This document shows, in pieces, positions 1-7,227 of a DNA stretch of 7,227 nt. The stretch's first letter is position 1, and each line of letters begins with the position of its first letter. The DNA comes from Actinoplanes liguriensis (GTDB lineage: Bacteria; Actinomycetota; Actinomycetes; Mycobacteriales; Micromonosporaceae). The position numbers and the translations under genes were made by a program. Where the stretch lies: the NCBI GenBank assembly GCA_000715855.1, contig KL571278.1:53252-60478 (forward strand), read 5' to 3'. Below the pieces are notes generated by a model that saw only the letters and a list, made by a program, of their open reading frames with translations, made no database searches and was not told where the DNA came from.

Positions 1-512
1 TGCCGGACCTGCCGTACCACCGGGTGCTCGACGAACTGGTGGCCGCGGGCTGCCAGGTCCTGCAGGTGATCCCGCTCGACAACGCGGTCGGGCACCGGGC
101 GCACTGCGCCGTCGTGGCCGCCCGGGTCGACCGGCTCGCCCCGCTGCGGTCCTACCTGGCCGATGAGCCGGTGGTGGTCGACGGCGAGTCGCCGGATCTC
201 CGCGCGCTGCTCCGGCTCACCGGCGAGAGGGTCTTCACCGACCTGCTGGAGCGCCCGCTGCGCCAGCGTCTGGCCGATGCCGCCGACCGGATCACCGAGC
301 AGGACAAGCGCATTCAGCAGCTGGAGAAGGAGATCGCCGGCCGGGACGCGACGATCGCCAAGCTGCGCGCCTCCACGGCGTACCAGGTCGGCGCCACGGT
401 GGTGCAGGGCGCTCGCCGACCCGGCAAGGCCATCGTCAGCGTGCCGGTCGGACTGGTCCGCATCTGGCGCAAGCGTGACGGGACCGAGGCGCCCGGCGCC
501 AAGAAGCCCTGA
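1..512 (+). CDS. Partial CDS (5' end missing): unidentified coiled-coil protein, possibly from a surface-glycan locus
   Basis: Only the C-terminal 169 residues are visible. The reading frame (first full codon at 3) is open to the left edge, so the GTG at 24 need not be the start. I do not recognise the family of the visible N-terminal part, a mixed alpha/beta-looking stretch with a GHRAHCAVVAARVDR segment. From about visible residue 86 to 123 there is a clear coiled coil: aliphatic residues occur exactly every seven positions (L90, I97, I104, I111, I118) with charged residues between them. This is followed by a short AYQVG segment and a basic, partly amphipathic tail (VGLVRIWRKR) ending in KKP, with no transmembrane helix. 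A coiled coil followed by an 'S-x-Y-x-x-G' segment and a basic tail is a pattern I associate with C-termini of bacterial glycan-cluster glycosyltransferases and methyltransferases. That role is an inference, supported only by the amino-sugar genes that converge on it. Confidence 0.75.
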   Translation, partial: PDLPYHRVLDELVAAGCQVLQVIPLDNAVGHRAHCAVVAARVDRLAPLRSYLADEPVVVDGESPDLRALLRLTGERVFTDLLERPLRQRLADAADRITEQDKRIQQLEKEIAGRDATIAKLRASTAYQVGATVVQGARRPGKAIVSVPVGLVRIWRKRDGTEAPGAKKP

Positions 513-528
513 TCCCGGCCACAACGAT

Positions 529-584
529 TCGGGGCCCGGCCCCTCCGCAACGCCATCGGCGCGGCAGAGGGGACCGGGCCCCGA
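529..584. terminator. Bidirectional GC-rich hairpin between convergent genes
   Basis: An inverted repeat pairs 529-545 with 567-584. All 17 bases of the left arm pair, and the only defect is one unpaired A at 573. The 21-base loop holds a smaller CGCC/GGCG hairpin (551-554 with 558-561). It lies in the 87-bp gap between two converging stop codons. There is no T-tract on either side, which fits the U-tract-less terminators common in high-GC actinobacteria. It could stop transcripts from both directions. Confidence 0.85.
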
Positions 585-599
585 TGTCGTCGGCTGTCG

Positions 600-1595
600 T
601 CAGACGGCGACCGAGACGCTGTTGCCCTCGCGGGCCGAGCGCAGCACGGCGGCGGCCACCTGGACGGTGCGCATGCCCTGCTGGAGGGTGACGATGTCGC
701 TCTGCTTGCCCTCCACCGCGTCCCGGAAGCGCTCGTGCTCGACGAGCAGCGGCTCGCGCTTCGGGATCGCGTAACGCACCATGTCGCCCTCGGCCACACC
801 GCGGAACGCGCGCAGCGCCTCCCACTCGGTGCCGATCGCGCCGTTGGCGTAGAAGGTGAGGTCGGCGGTGAGCGTGTCGGCGATGAAGCTGCCCCGCTCG
901 CCGGTGATCACGGTGGACCGCTCCTTGAACGGGCTCAGCCAGTTCACCAGGTGGTTCGCCATCAGGCCACCGGCCAGGCCGGCCACCGCGGAGACCATGT
1001 CCTCGTGCGGGCGGCCGCTGCGGGACGCGGTGAAGGCCGCAACCGTCTCGTACTCCCGGCCGGTGACCCACGCGGTCAGGTCGATGTCGTGGGTCGCCAG
1101 GTCCATGACCACGCCGACGTCGGCGATCCGGCCCGGGAACGGGCCCTGGCGGCGGGTGACGATCTGGTAGATCTCGCCCAGCTCGCCGGCCTCCAGGCGG
1201 GACCGCAGGCTCTGCAGCGCCGGGTTGTACCGCTCGATGTGGCCGACCGCGCCGACCAGGCCCTTGCTGGCGAACGCGTCGACCAGGCGGCGGGCGGCCT
1301 CGAGCGAGGGCGCCAGCGGCTTCTCGATCAGGGCGTGCACGCCGGCCTCGGCCAGGCGCAGGCCCAGCTCCTCGTGCAGGCCGGTCGGCGACGCCACGAC
1401 CACGTAGTCGACGCCGAGCTTCAGCAGCGCCTCCAGGTCGGGGACGACCGGGACGCCGTGCGGGGCGACCGCGTTCGGCGACGGGTCGGCCGCGCCGACC
1501 AGCTCGACGCCGCTCAGCAGGTTCAGCACGCGGGCGTGGTTACGCCCCATCGCGCCGAGGCCGATCAGCCCGGCACGCAAGGTCTTCTCGCTCAT
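600..1595 (-). CDS. Gfo/Idh/MocA family NAD(P)-dependent sugar dehydrogenase (nucleotide-sugar 3-dehydrogenase-like)
   Basis: This is a 331-residue oxidoreductase of normal family length. The N-terminal Rossmann fold shows GLGAMG at residues 12-17 and an acidic D37 near the end of the second beta strand. The family EKP motif is at 91-93, with the lysine used in cofactor binding and catalysis. GHIERYNPA (118-126) and the DLATHDID stretch (165-172, catalytic-type H169) mark the C-terminal substrate domain. GHIER(Y/F)NPA is typical of relatives such as UDP-N-acetylglucosamine 3-dehydrogenases (GnnA/WlbA type), which oxidise the sugar C3 hydroxyl to a ketone. The exact substrate cannot be read from the sequence. 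Its ATG overlaps the TGA of the upstream aminotransferase gene by four bases (ATGA), so the two are translationally coupled and almost certainly act in sequence on one sugar. It is cytosolic, with no signal peptide. It ends 15 bp short of the shared terminator hairpin. Confidence 0.93.
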   Translation of the reverse strand: MSEKTLRAGLIGLGAMGRNHARVLNLLSGVELVGAADPSPNAVAPHGVPVVPDLEALLKLGVDYVVVASPTGLHEELGLRLAEAGVHALIEKPLAPSLEAARRLVDAFASKGLVGAVGHIERYNPALQSLRSRLEAGELGEIYQIVTRRQGPFPGRIADVGVVMDLATHDIDLTAWVTGREYETVAAFTASRSGRPHEDMVSAVAGLAGGLMANHLVNWLSPFKERSTVITGERGSFIADTLTADLTFYANGAIGTEWEALRAFRGVAEGDMVRYAIPKREPLLVEHERFRDAVEGKQSDIVTLQQGMRTVQVAAAVLRSAREGNSVSVAV

Positions 1596-2695
1596 GCGGC
1601 CGCAACCTCGTTCACCGCGGCCACGATGCGCTCGAGGTCCTCGTCGGTCAGGCTCGGCATGATCGGCAGGGAGATGACCTCACCGGCCGCCTTGTCGGTC
1701 TCCGGCAGCTTCCACGGGCCGACGTTGCCGTCCGCGTCCAGGAACGGCCGCAGGCGGTGGATCGGGATCGGGTAGTAGACGCCGCTGCCGACGCCGTGCT
1801 CCTTCAGGCCGGCCTGGAACTCGTCCTGACCGCCCTGCACGCGGATCGTGTACTGGTGGTAGACGTGGTACGCGCCCTCGTCGACCGGCGGAACGGTCAC
1901 GCCCTTGAGGTTCGCGTCCAGGTAGGCGGCGTTCGCCCGGCGCTTCTCGGTCCAGCCGAGGAGCTTGCCCAGCTGCACCCGGCCGATCGCGGCGGCGACG
2001 TCGGTGAGCCGCATGTTCGCGCCGACGATCTCGTTCTGGTAGCGCTGCTCCATGCCCTGGTTGCGCAGCAGCCGCAGCTTGCGCGCGAACTCGGCGTCGC
2101 CCGTGGTGATCATGCCGCCCTCGAGCGAGTGCATGTTCTTGGTCGGGTAGAAGCTGAAGCAGCCGGCGATGCCGAAGCTGCCGACCGGCCGGCCGCCGGA
2201 GGCCGCGGCGTGCGCCTGGGCGGCGTCCTCGACCACGGCGAGGCCGTGCGCCTCGGCAAGCGCCATGATCTGGTCCATCTTGGCCGGGTGGCCGTACAGG
2301 TGGACCGGCATGATCGCGACGGTGCGCGGCGTGATCGCGGCGGCCGCGGCGTCCGGGTCGATGCAGAAGCTGCCCGGCTCGATGTCGACGAAGACCGGGG
2401 TGGCGCCGGCCAGGCGGACGGCGTTCGCCGAGGCGGCGAATGAGAACGACGGGACGATGACCTCGTCGCCCGGCTTCAGGTCCAGCGCCAGCAGCGACAG
2501 CTGCAGGGCCGAGGTGCCGGAGTTGACGGCGACGCAGTGACGGCCCTCGACGAGCGCGGAGAACTCCTGCTCGAAAGCGGCCACCTCGGGCCCCTGAACC
2601 ACCATGCCGCTGCGCAGCACCCGCACGGCGGCTTCGATCTCTTCCTCGCCGATCACGGGACGGGCCGGTGGGATGTTCGCACGGGAGCCCGTCAT
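1592..2695 (-). CDS. DegT/DnrJ/EryC1/StrS family PLP-dependent sugar aminotransferase
   Basis: This is a 367-residue fold-type I aminotransferase of full family length. GTSAL (60-64) binds the cofactor phosphate, EDAAQ (156-160) holds the Asp that contacts the PLP ring nitrogen, and K186 in FYPTKN forms the Schiff base. A conserved NMRLTDVAAAIGRVQL stretch (227-242) and the C-terminal YYPIPIHRLRPF loop (308-318) are also typical. The family moves an amino group, usually from glutamate, to a keto-sugar nucleotide. The coupled dehydrogenase downstream would supply the ketone, as in GnnA/GnnB or WlbA/WbpE-type pathways to 3-amino sugars; this is inference from family and context. The frame stays open upstream to 2863, but the ATG at 2695 is chosen because it has a perfect AGGAGG seven bases upstream and the family's N-terminal sequence (RPVIGEEEIEAA) begins just after it. 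The extra 56 residues would have no family counterpart. Confidence 0.95.
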   Translation of the reverse strand: MTGSRANIPPARPVIGEEEIEAAVRVLRSGMVVQGPEVAAFEQEFSALVEGRHCVAVNSGTSALQLSLLALDLKPGDEVIVPSFSFAASANAVRLAGATPVFVDIEPGSFCIDPDAAAAAITPRTVAIMPVHLYGHPAKMDQIMALAEAHGLAVVEDAAQAHAAASGGRPVGSFGIAGCFSFYPTKNMHSLEGGMITTGDAEFARKLRLLRNQGMEQRYQNEIVGANMRLTDVAAAIGRVQLGKLLGWTEKRRANAAYLDANLKGVTVPPVDEGAYHVYHQYTIRVQGGQDEFQAGLKEHGVGSGVYYPIPIHRLRPFLDADGNVGPWKLPETDKAAGEVISLPIMPSLTDEDLERIVAAVNEVAAA

Positions 2696-2702
2696 GGGCG
2701 TT

Positions 2703-2708
2703 CCTCCT
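2703..2708 (-). promoter_or_regulatory. Shine-Dalgarno site of the aminotransferase gene
   Basis: On the minus strand this reads AGGAGG, separated by AACGCCC (7 bases) from the ATG at 2695. It is the strongest ribosome binding site in the window. It decides the start, because the longer in-frame extension to 2863 has no comparable site. Confidence 0.9.
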
Positions 2709-2899
2709 GCACAGAGAGTGACAACTCGATGACTTGGCTGTTGATCCGTGGCAGGCGGCCGGGCACTCCACGACAGTGCGGCGTTCGACCCGCCGTATCC
2801 AACGTTCAGCGCAGGCCACAGTACAGCATGGTGGGACAAGCGCCCGATTACTCTCGCCCTCACCAGATCACAGCTCGCCCAACAACGGGGAGACAGAAC
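2709..2899. promoter_or_regulatory. Divergent intergenic region (aminotransferase operon / Nudix gene)
   Basis: About 190 bp separates two divergently transcribed genes, so both promoters should lie here. The rightward strand has a weak -10 candidate TACTCT at 2849-2854 without a convincing -35. It would give a leader of about 40 bases before the Nudix ATG. The Nudix ribosome site is GGGGAGA at 2887-2893, six bases before the ATG. On the leftward strand I find no -35/-10 pair I would defend. No hairpin or operator-like palindrome stood out. GC content here is lower than in the neighbouring genes. Confidence 0.4.
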
Positions 2900-3388
2900 A
2901 TGAATGCGATCCTGGCTACGCTGGGTTATGTCATCTCATCGGACGGATCACGTGTCCTGATGATCCGCAGGGACACCCGGCCGGACGACATCCACTTCGG
3001 CTATTACAACGGTCTCGGCGGCAAACTCGACCGCGGCGAGGACGTGATGGCCGGGATGCGGCGGGAGATCGCCGAGGAGTCCGGGCTGGAATGCCACCGG
3101 GTGGATCTGGCCGGAACGGTCTCCTGGCCCGGCTTCGGCCGCGGCGGGGAGAACTGGTTCGGCTTCCTGTTCCGGATCACCGAGTGGTCCGGCACCCCGC
3201 TGAGCGGGAACGACGAGGGCTCGCTGCACTGGGTCGAGCGGGCCGACCTGCTGGCCGGCCGGCTGCCCATGTGGGAGTCCGACCGGCACTTCCTGCCCCT
3301 GGTCTTCGCCGAGAAGCCCGAGGTCTTCCACGGCGTCATGCCGTTCGACGCCGGCAAAGCCACGAGTTGGAACTTCTCAACCCATTAG
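2900..3388 (+). CDS. Nudix hydrolase, MTH1/MutT-like (probable oxidised-nucleotide diphosphatase)
   Basis: This is a 162-residue Nudix protein. The complete Nudix box GX5EX7REUXEEXGU runs from G41 to L63, with R55, E56, E59 and E60 as the metal-binding and catalytic set. It is preceded by YNGLGGK (36-42), which resembles WNGFGGK of animal MTH1. Similarity to MTH1 continues in the second half: a MWESDRHFLPLVF segment (124-136) resembling MTH1's MWPDD...WFPL, then FHG (143-145). MTH1 and MutT hydrolyse oxidised purine nucleoside triphosphates such as 8-oxo-dGTP to the monophosphate, keeping mutagenic nucleotides out of DNA. That role is likely here but unproven, because Nudix specificity is hard to read. 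The ATG at 2900 is preceded by GGGGAGA with good spacing. The frame is open upstream to 2537, but that part lies antisense to the aminotransferase. It converges on upp with 29 bp between the stops. Confidence 0.92.
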   Translation: MNAILATLGYVISSDGSRVLMIRRDTRPDDIHFGYYNGLGGKLDRGEDVMAGMRREIAEESGLECHRVDLAGTVSWPGFGRGGENWFGFLFRITEWSGTPLSGNDEGSLHWVERADLLAGRLPMWESDRHFLPLVFAEKPEVFHGVMPFDAGKATSWNFSTH

Positions 3389-3417
3389 ACCCTTATTGCC
3401 GTACGTCGAAATCGGGT
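3389..3417. other. Short convergent gap without a clear terminator
   Basis: These 29 bases separate the Nudix TAG from the upp TAA. They are AT-richer than the surroundings and contain only a CGTACG palindrome. A 5-bp pairing AACCC (3379-3383) with GGGTT (3414-3418) spans the gap across a 30-base loop and is too weak to call a terminator. The two transcripts probably overlap at their 3' ends. Confidence 0.5.
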
Positions 3418-4050
3418 TTAAAACCTGCGCATGCCGCCGAACTGGCGGTCGCCGGCGTCGCCCAGTCCCGGGACGATGTAGGCCTTCTCGTTGAGCCCCT
3501 CGTCGATCGAGGCGGTGACCAGGCGCAACGGCAGGCCGGACTTCTCCAGGCGGTCGACACCCTCGGGCGCGGCCAGCACGCAGCAGACGATGATGTCGGT
3601 GCAGCCGCGCTCGGCCAGCAGGTTGCAGCAGTGGATCAGCGAGCCGCCGGTGGCCAGCATCGGGTCGAGGACGAGCACCGGCTGACCGGCGAGGTCGGCC
3701 GGGAGCGACTCCATGTACGCCCGGGGCTCGTGGGTCTCCTCGTCGCGCGCGAGGCCGACGAAGCCCATCGACGACTCGGGCAGCAGCGCCAGCGCGGCGT
3801 CGGCCATGCCCAGGCCGGCCCGGAGCACCGGGACGATCAGCGGCGGGTTCGCCAGGCGGGTGCCCTCGGTCGGCGCGACCGGGGTCTCGATCGGGAACTT
3901 CTCGACCGCGAAGAGCCGGGCGGCCTCGTAGACCACCATGGTGGTGAGCTCGTGCAGGGAGGCGCGGAAGACGCCGGACTCGGTCTCGGTCCGGCGCATC
4001 GCGGTGAGCCGCGTCTGGGCCAGCGGGTGATCTACAACAAGGACGTCCAC
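3418..4050 (-). CDS. upp: Uracil phosphoribosyltransferase
   Basis: The enzyme converts uracil and PRPP to UMP and pyrophosphate in cytosolic pyrimidine salvage. With the start chosen here it has 210 residues; E. coli Upp has 208. Diagnostic segments are [10 protein letters not shown] (73-82), the PRPP loop DPMLATGGS (129-137), [10 protein letters not shown] (179-188) and the uracil-binding [15 protein letters not shown] (191-205). The frame extends to a GTG at 4071, but I prefer the GTG at 4050. Its product begins [11 protein letters not shown], which aligns from residue 1 with E. coli MKIVEVKHPLV, and it sits exactly seven bases behind a TAGGTT box. Neither GTG has a strong ribosome site, so leaderless translation is likely. 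The C-terminal end (GGMRRF) is slightly longer and more basic than the usual GTK-type ending. It is divergent from deoC, whose pathway releases or consumes nucleoside breakdown products. Confidence 0.97.
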   Translation of the reverse strand: MDVLVVDHPLAQTRLTAMRRTETESGVFRASLHELTTMVVYEAARLFAVEKFPIETPVAPTEGTRLANPPLIVPVLRAGLGMADAALALLPESSMGFVGLARDEETHEPRAYMESLPADLAGQPVLVLDPMLATGGSLIHCCNLLAERGCTDIIVCCVLAAPEGVDRLEKSGLPLRLVTASIDEGLNEKAYIVPGLGDAGDRQFGGMRRF

Positions 4051-4053
4051 GCG

Positions 4054-4082
4054 GATCAACCTACCGTTCACCCAAGATCAAC
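4054..4082. repeat. Direct repeat GATCAAC, 22-bp period, in the upp/deoC divergent promoter
   Basis: GATCAAC occurs at 4054-4060 and again at 4076-4082, giving a centre-to-centre distance of 22 bp, close to two helical turns. The left copy overlaps the upp -10 box, and the right copy lies about where the deoC -35 region should be. A repressor bound to both could control both genes. The 7-mer also occurs at 2740-2746 (reverse strand) and within the ALDH gene near 6037, so chance is possible. Confidence 0.35.
4058..4063 (-). promoter_or_regulatory. Putative -10 box of upp (leaderless)
   Basis: The minus strand reads TAGGTT, followed by GATCCGC (7 bases) and the GTG at 4050. TANNNT placed about seven bases before a start codon is the usual layout of leaderless actinobacterial transcripts. 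No consensus -35 is visible 17-18 bases further up. Confidence 0.6.
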
Positions 4083-4097
4083 AGATACCAGCCTGCT

Positions 4098-4103
4098 TAG
4101 AAT
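4098..4103 (+). promoter_or_regulatory. Putative -10 box of deoC (leaderless)
   Basis: TAGAAT is followed by CGTTCTC (7 bases) and the ATG at 4111. There is no purine-rich ribosome site in the bases before the ATG. A transcript starting 6-8 bases after this box would begin at or next to the ATG. No TTGACA-like -35 is visible. Confidence 0.65.
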
Positions 4104-4110
4104 CGTTCTC

Positions 4111-5040
4111 ATGACTGCGACAGCGCCCATCGGGCTGTCCGATCTCCGCTCCTACCTGCACGGCCTCCCCGGGGTCGACAAGGTGGGGGTCGAGGCGAGG
4201 GCGGCCGCGCTCGGCACCCGATCGGTGAAGACGAGCAGCAAGGCCAAAGCCATCGACCTGGCGATCCGGATGGTCGACCTGACCACGCTCGAGGGCGCTG
4301 ACACGCCCGGCAAGGTGCGCGCGCTGTGCGCCAAGGGGAGGCGGCCGGACCCGTCCGATCCGAGCGCCCCCGCGGTCGCCGCGATCTGCGTCTACCCGGC
4401 CATGGTGCCGGTGGCCGCGGCCGCGCTGGCCGGCTCCGGGGTGCACCTGGCCAGCGTCGCCACCGCGTTCCCGTCCGGCCAGGCCCCGCTGGAGGTGAAG
4501 CTGGCCGACACCCGGGCGGCGGTCGCGGCCGGCGCCGACGAGGTGGACATGGTGATCAGCCGGGGCGCGTTCCTGGCCGGCGACTACGCCAAGGTCTTCG
4601 ACGAGATCGTCGCGGTCAAGGAGGCGTGCGGCGGCGCGCATCTGAAGGTGATCCTGGAGACCGGTGAGCTCGCGACGTACGACAACGTCCGCCGCGCCTC
4701 CTGGCTGGCGATGCTGGCCGGCGCCGACTTCATCAAGACCTCGACCGGCAAGGTCTCGGTGAACGCGACGCTGCCGATCACGCTGGTCATGCTGGAGGCG
4801 GTCCGCGACTTCCGCGCGACGCACGGGCGGCAGATCGGCGTGAAACCGGCCGGCGGCATCAAGAACACCAAGGACGCCATCAAGTACCTGGTCCTCATCA
4901 ACGAGACCGTCGGCGACGACTGGCTGAGCCCCGACTGGTTCCGCTTCGGCGCGTCCTCGCTGCTCAACGACCTGCTGATGCAGCGCACCAAGCTCACCAC
5001 CGGTCACTACTCCGGTCCCGACTACTTCACCCTGGACTGA
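4111..5040 (+). CDS. deoC: Deoxyribose-phosphate aldolase (long, DERA-like form)
   Basis: This 309-residue cytosolic class I (Schiff-base) aldolase reversibly splits 2-deoxy-D-ribose-5-phosphate into D-glyceraldehyde-3-phosphate and acetaldehyde, the last step of deoxynucleoside catabolism. The active site is complete: D146 in DEVDMVIS (E. coli D102), the Schiff-base K209 in FIKTSTGK (E. coli K167) and K245 in KPAGG (E. coli K201). It is about 50 residues longer than E. coli DeoC (259). Both the length and segments such as GDDWLSPDWFRFGASSLLNDL (from 268) resemble animal DERA (about 318 residues) more than the enterobacterial form. The start at 4111 is supported by the leaderless -10 spacing and by deoC-like sequence beginning soon after. 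An open frame running back to 2734 is out of context and is not part of the gene. The TGA is only 7 bp from the next ATG, so it forms an operon with the aldehyde dehydrogenases. Confidence 0.97.
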   Translation: MTATAPIGLSDLRSYLHGLPGVDKVGVEARAAALGTRSVKTSSKAKAIDLAIRMVDLTTLEGADTPGKVRALCAKGRRPDPSDPSAPAVAAICVYPAMVPVAAAALAGSGVHLASVATAFPSGQAPLEVKLADTRAAVAAGADEVDMVISRGAFLAGDYAKVFDEIVAVKEACGGAHLKVILETGELATYDNVRRASWLAMLAGADFIKTSTGKVSVNATLPITLVMLEAVRDFRATHGRQIGVKPAGGIKNTKDAIKYLVLINETVGDDWLSPDWFRFGASSLLNDLLMQRTKLTTGHYSGPDYFTLD

Positions 5041-5047
5041 GGGACCC

Positions 5048-6472
<1,425 letters not shown>

Positions 6473-6506
6473 GACATCGAAGGTCACGTCGGCGGAGCCG
6501 GCCCGG

Positions 6507-7227
6507 ATGGCAGAGTCTGGGGCGTCTGTTCGCCTCTCCGTTCGGAAGACCTACAAGCTCTACATCGGCGGGAAGTTCCCGCGCAGCGAGTCAGGACGGA
6601 CGTTCGTGGTTGACGGCGACAACGTGGCCCTCGCCTCGCGCAAGGACGCCCGTGACGCGGTGGTTGCGGCCCGGGCCGCCCAGCCGGGGTGGGCCGGCGC
6701 GACGGCGTACAACCGCGGCCAGGTCCTCTACCGGATCGCCGAGATGCTGGAGGGCCGGCGGGCCGAGCTCACCGCACTCGGCGTGCCGGACGCGGAGCTG
6801 GACGCCGCGATCGACCGCTGGGTCTGGTACGCGGGCTGGTCCGACAAGATCGCCCAGGTGGCCGGCGGGGCGAACCCGGTGGCCGGCCCGTTCTTCAACA
6901 TCTCCGCGCCGGAGCCGACCGGCGTCGTCGCGATCGTCGCCCCGGCCACGCTCCTGGGCCTGGTCAGCGTGATCGCCCCGGCCGTCGTCACCGGCAACAC
7001 CGCGGTGGTGCTGGCCGCCGACCCGCAGATCGCGATCACCCTGGCCGAGATCCTCGCCACGTCGGACGTGCCCGGAGGTGTGGTCAACATCCTCACCGGG
7101 AAGTACGCGGAGACCGCCCCCTGGCTGGCCGCGCACGCCGACGTGAACGCGCTGGACCTGACCGGGGTGGAGCACAGCGAGCTGGCCGCCGAGTTGGAGC
7201 GGGCGGCCGCCGGGACGCTGAAGCGGG
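6507..7227 (+). CDS. Partial CDS (3' end missing): ALDH-superfamily protein with degenerate cofactor site
   Basis: The frame is open from the ATG at 6507 to the right edge (240 visible residues), with a possible TTG start at 6465. It is clearly ALDH-related: KTYKLYIGGKFPRSESG (14-30), NRGQVLYRIAEMLEGR (69-84), WVWYAGWSDKIAQV (105-118, parallel to FYYAGWADKL in the first ALDH), a PTGVV...GNTAVVL Rossmann region (137-169) and PGGVVNILTG (189-198). Key residues are gone: the IPWNFP asparagine region reads VAPATLLGL (144-152), the LKPAE lysine is alanine (A170), and the FTGST loop reads LTGVE (218-222). The region that would hold the nucleophilic cysteine lies outside the window. It is probably a non-catalytic partner of the preceding ALDH, as in the second domain of ALDH16 proteins. 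This is inference. It is co-transcribed, with at most 34 bp between the upstream stop and this ATG. Confidence 0.88.
   Translation, partial: MAESGASVRLSVRKTYKLYIGGKFPRSESGRTFVVDGDNVALASRKDARDAVVAARAAQPGWAGATAYNRGQVLYRIAEMLEGRRAELTALGVPDAELDAAIDRWVWYAGWSDKIAQVAGGANPVAGPFFNISAPEPTGVVAIVAPATLLGLVSVIAPAVVTGNTAVVLAADPQIAITLAEILATSDVPGGVVNILTGKYAETAPWLAAHADVNALDLTGVEHSELAAELERAAAGTLKR

Noticed and set aside
735..1775. 346-residue rightward frame opposite the dehydrogenase and aminotransferase genes
   Set aside because: Its translation is a low-complexity Arg/Ala/Gly/Val/Asp string with no recognisable motif. The opposite strand encodes two full families with complete active sites.
2696..2863. Longer N-terminus for the aminotransferase (56 extra residues)
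   Set aside because: It has no ribosome site and no family counterpart, whereas a perfect AGGAGG precedes the ATG at 2695.
2537..2899. Longer N-terminus for the Nudix hydrolase
   Set aside because: The extension is antisense to the aminotransferase gene and to the divergent promoter region. The ATG at 2900 has a good ribosome site and gives the normal family length.
3379..3418. Possible terminator between the Nudix gene and upp (AACCC/GGGTT)
   Set aside because: There are only five base pairs across a 30-base loop, with no supporting T-tract. This is too weak to call.
4051..4071. Upstream GTG start for upp adding seven residues
   Set aside because: It has no ribosome site and no TANNNT box at leaderless distance. 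The extra residues overhang the family N-terminus, and the coding stretch contains the probable -10 box of the shorter form.
2734..4110. Open frame continuous with deoC that could suggest a 768-residue fusion protein
   Set aside because: The upstream part runs through the Nudix gene in another frame and then antisense to upp. Its sequence is low-complexity Arg/Gly/Ala-rich, typical of a shadow frame in GC-rich DNA. The deoC promoter and ATG at 4111 explain the real start.

Overview
The window is GC-rich DNA with strong G/C preference at third codon positions. It has short intergenic gaps, a GTG start, and at least one start codon that sits directly behind a -10 box (leaderless pattern). Together with the protein sequences, this points to an actinomycete. 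A Micromonosporaceae or other Actinoplanes/Streptomyces-like genome is my inference; no rRNA or other lineage marker is present.

Left part (1-2695). The 3' end of an unidentified protein with a long heptad coiled coil runs rightward to 512. It converges on a leftward two-gene operon: a DegT/DnrJ/EryC1-type PLP aminotransferase (start 2695) coupled by a 4-base ATGA overlap to a Gfo/Idh/MocA-type NAD(P)-dependent sugar dehydrogenase (ends 600). Dehydrogenase plus aminotransferase is the usual way of turning a ring hydroxyl of a nucleotide sugar into an amino group, so this looks like the edge of a surface-glycan or amino-sugar locus. A strong GC hairpin (529-584) separates the two converging transcripts.

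Middle (2696-4071). A divergent intergenic region leads rightward to an MTH1/MutT-like Nudix hydrolase (2900-3388) with an intact Nudix box. It converges, with only 29 bp between stop codons, on a leftward uracil phosphoribosyltransferase gene (upp).

Right part (4050-7227). upp and deoC (deoxyribose-phosphate aldolase) diverge from a 60-bp interval. Both start codons lie exactly 7 bases behind a TANNNT box on their own strand and neither has a convincing Shine-Dalgarno sequence, so both are probably leaderless. deoC is followed almost without gap by a full-length NAD-type aldehyde dehydrogenase and then by a second ALDH-like gene that has lost key cofactor-binding residues and runs off the window. 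The functional logic is deoxynucleoside salvage and catabolism: Upp recovers uracil as UMP, DeoC splits 2-deoxyribose-5-phosphate into glyceraldehyde-3-phosphate and acetaldehyde, and the ALDH pair probably oxidises the aldehyde.

Most of this is recognisable metabolism. The points most worth a second look are the catalytic/degenerate ALDH pair, which looks like a split ALDH16, the matched leaderless divergent promoters, and a rare-codon, low-GC patch just after the ALDH catalytic cysteine. I see no mobile element, CRISPR array, tRNA or rRNA.
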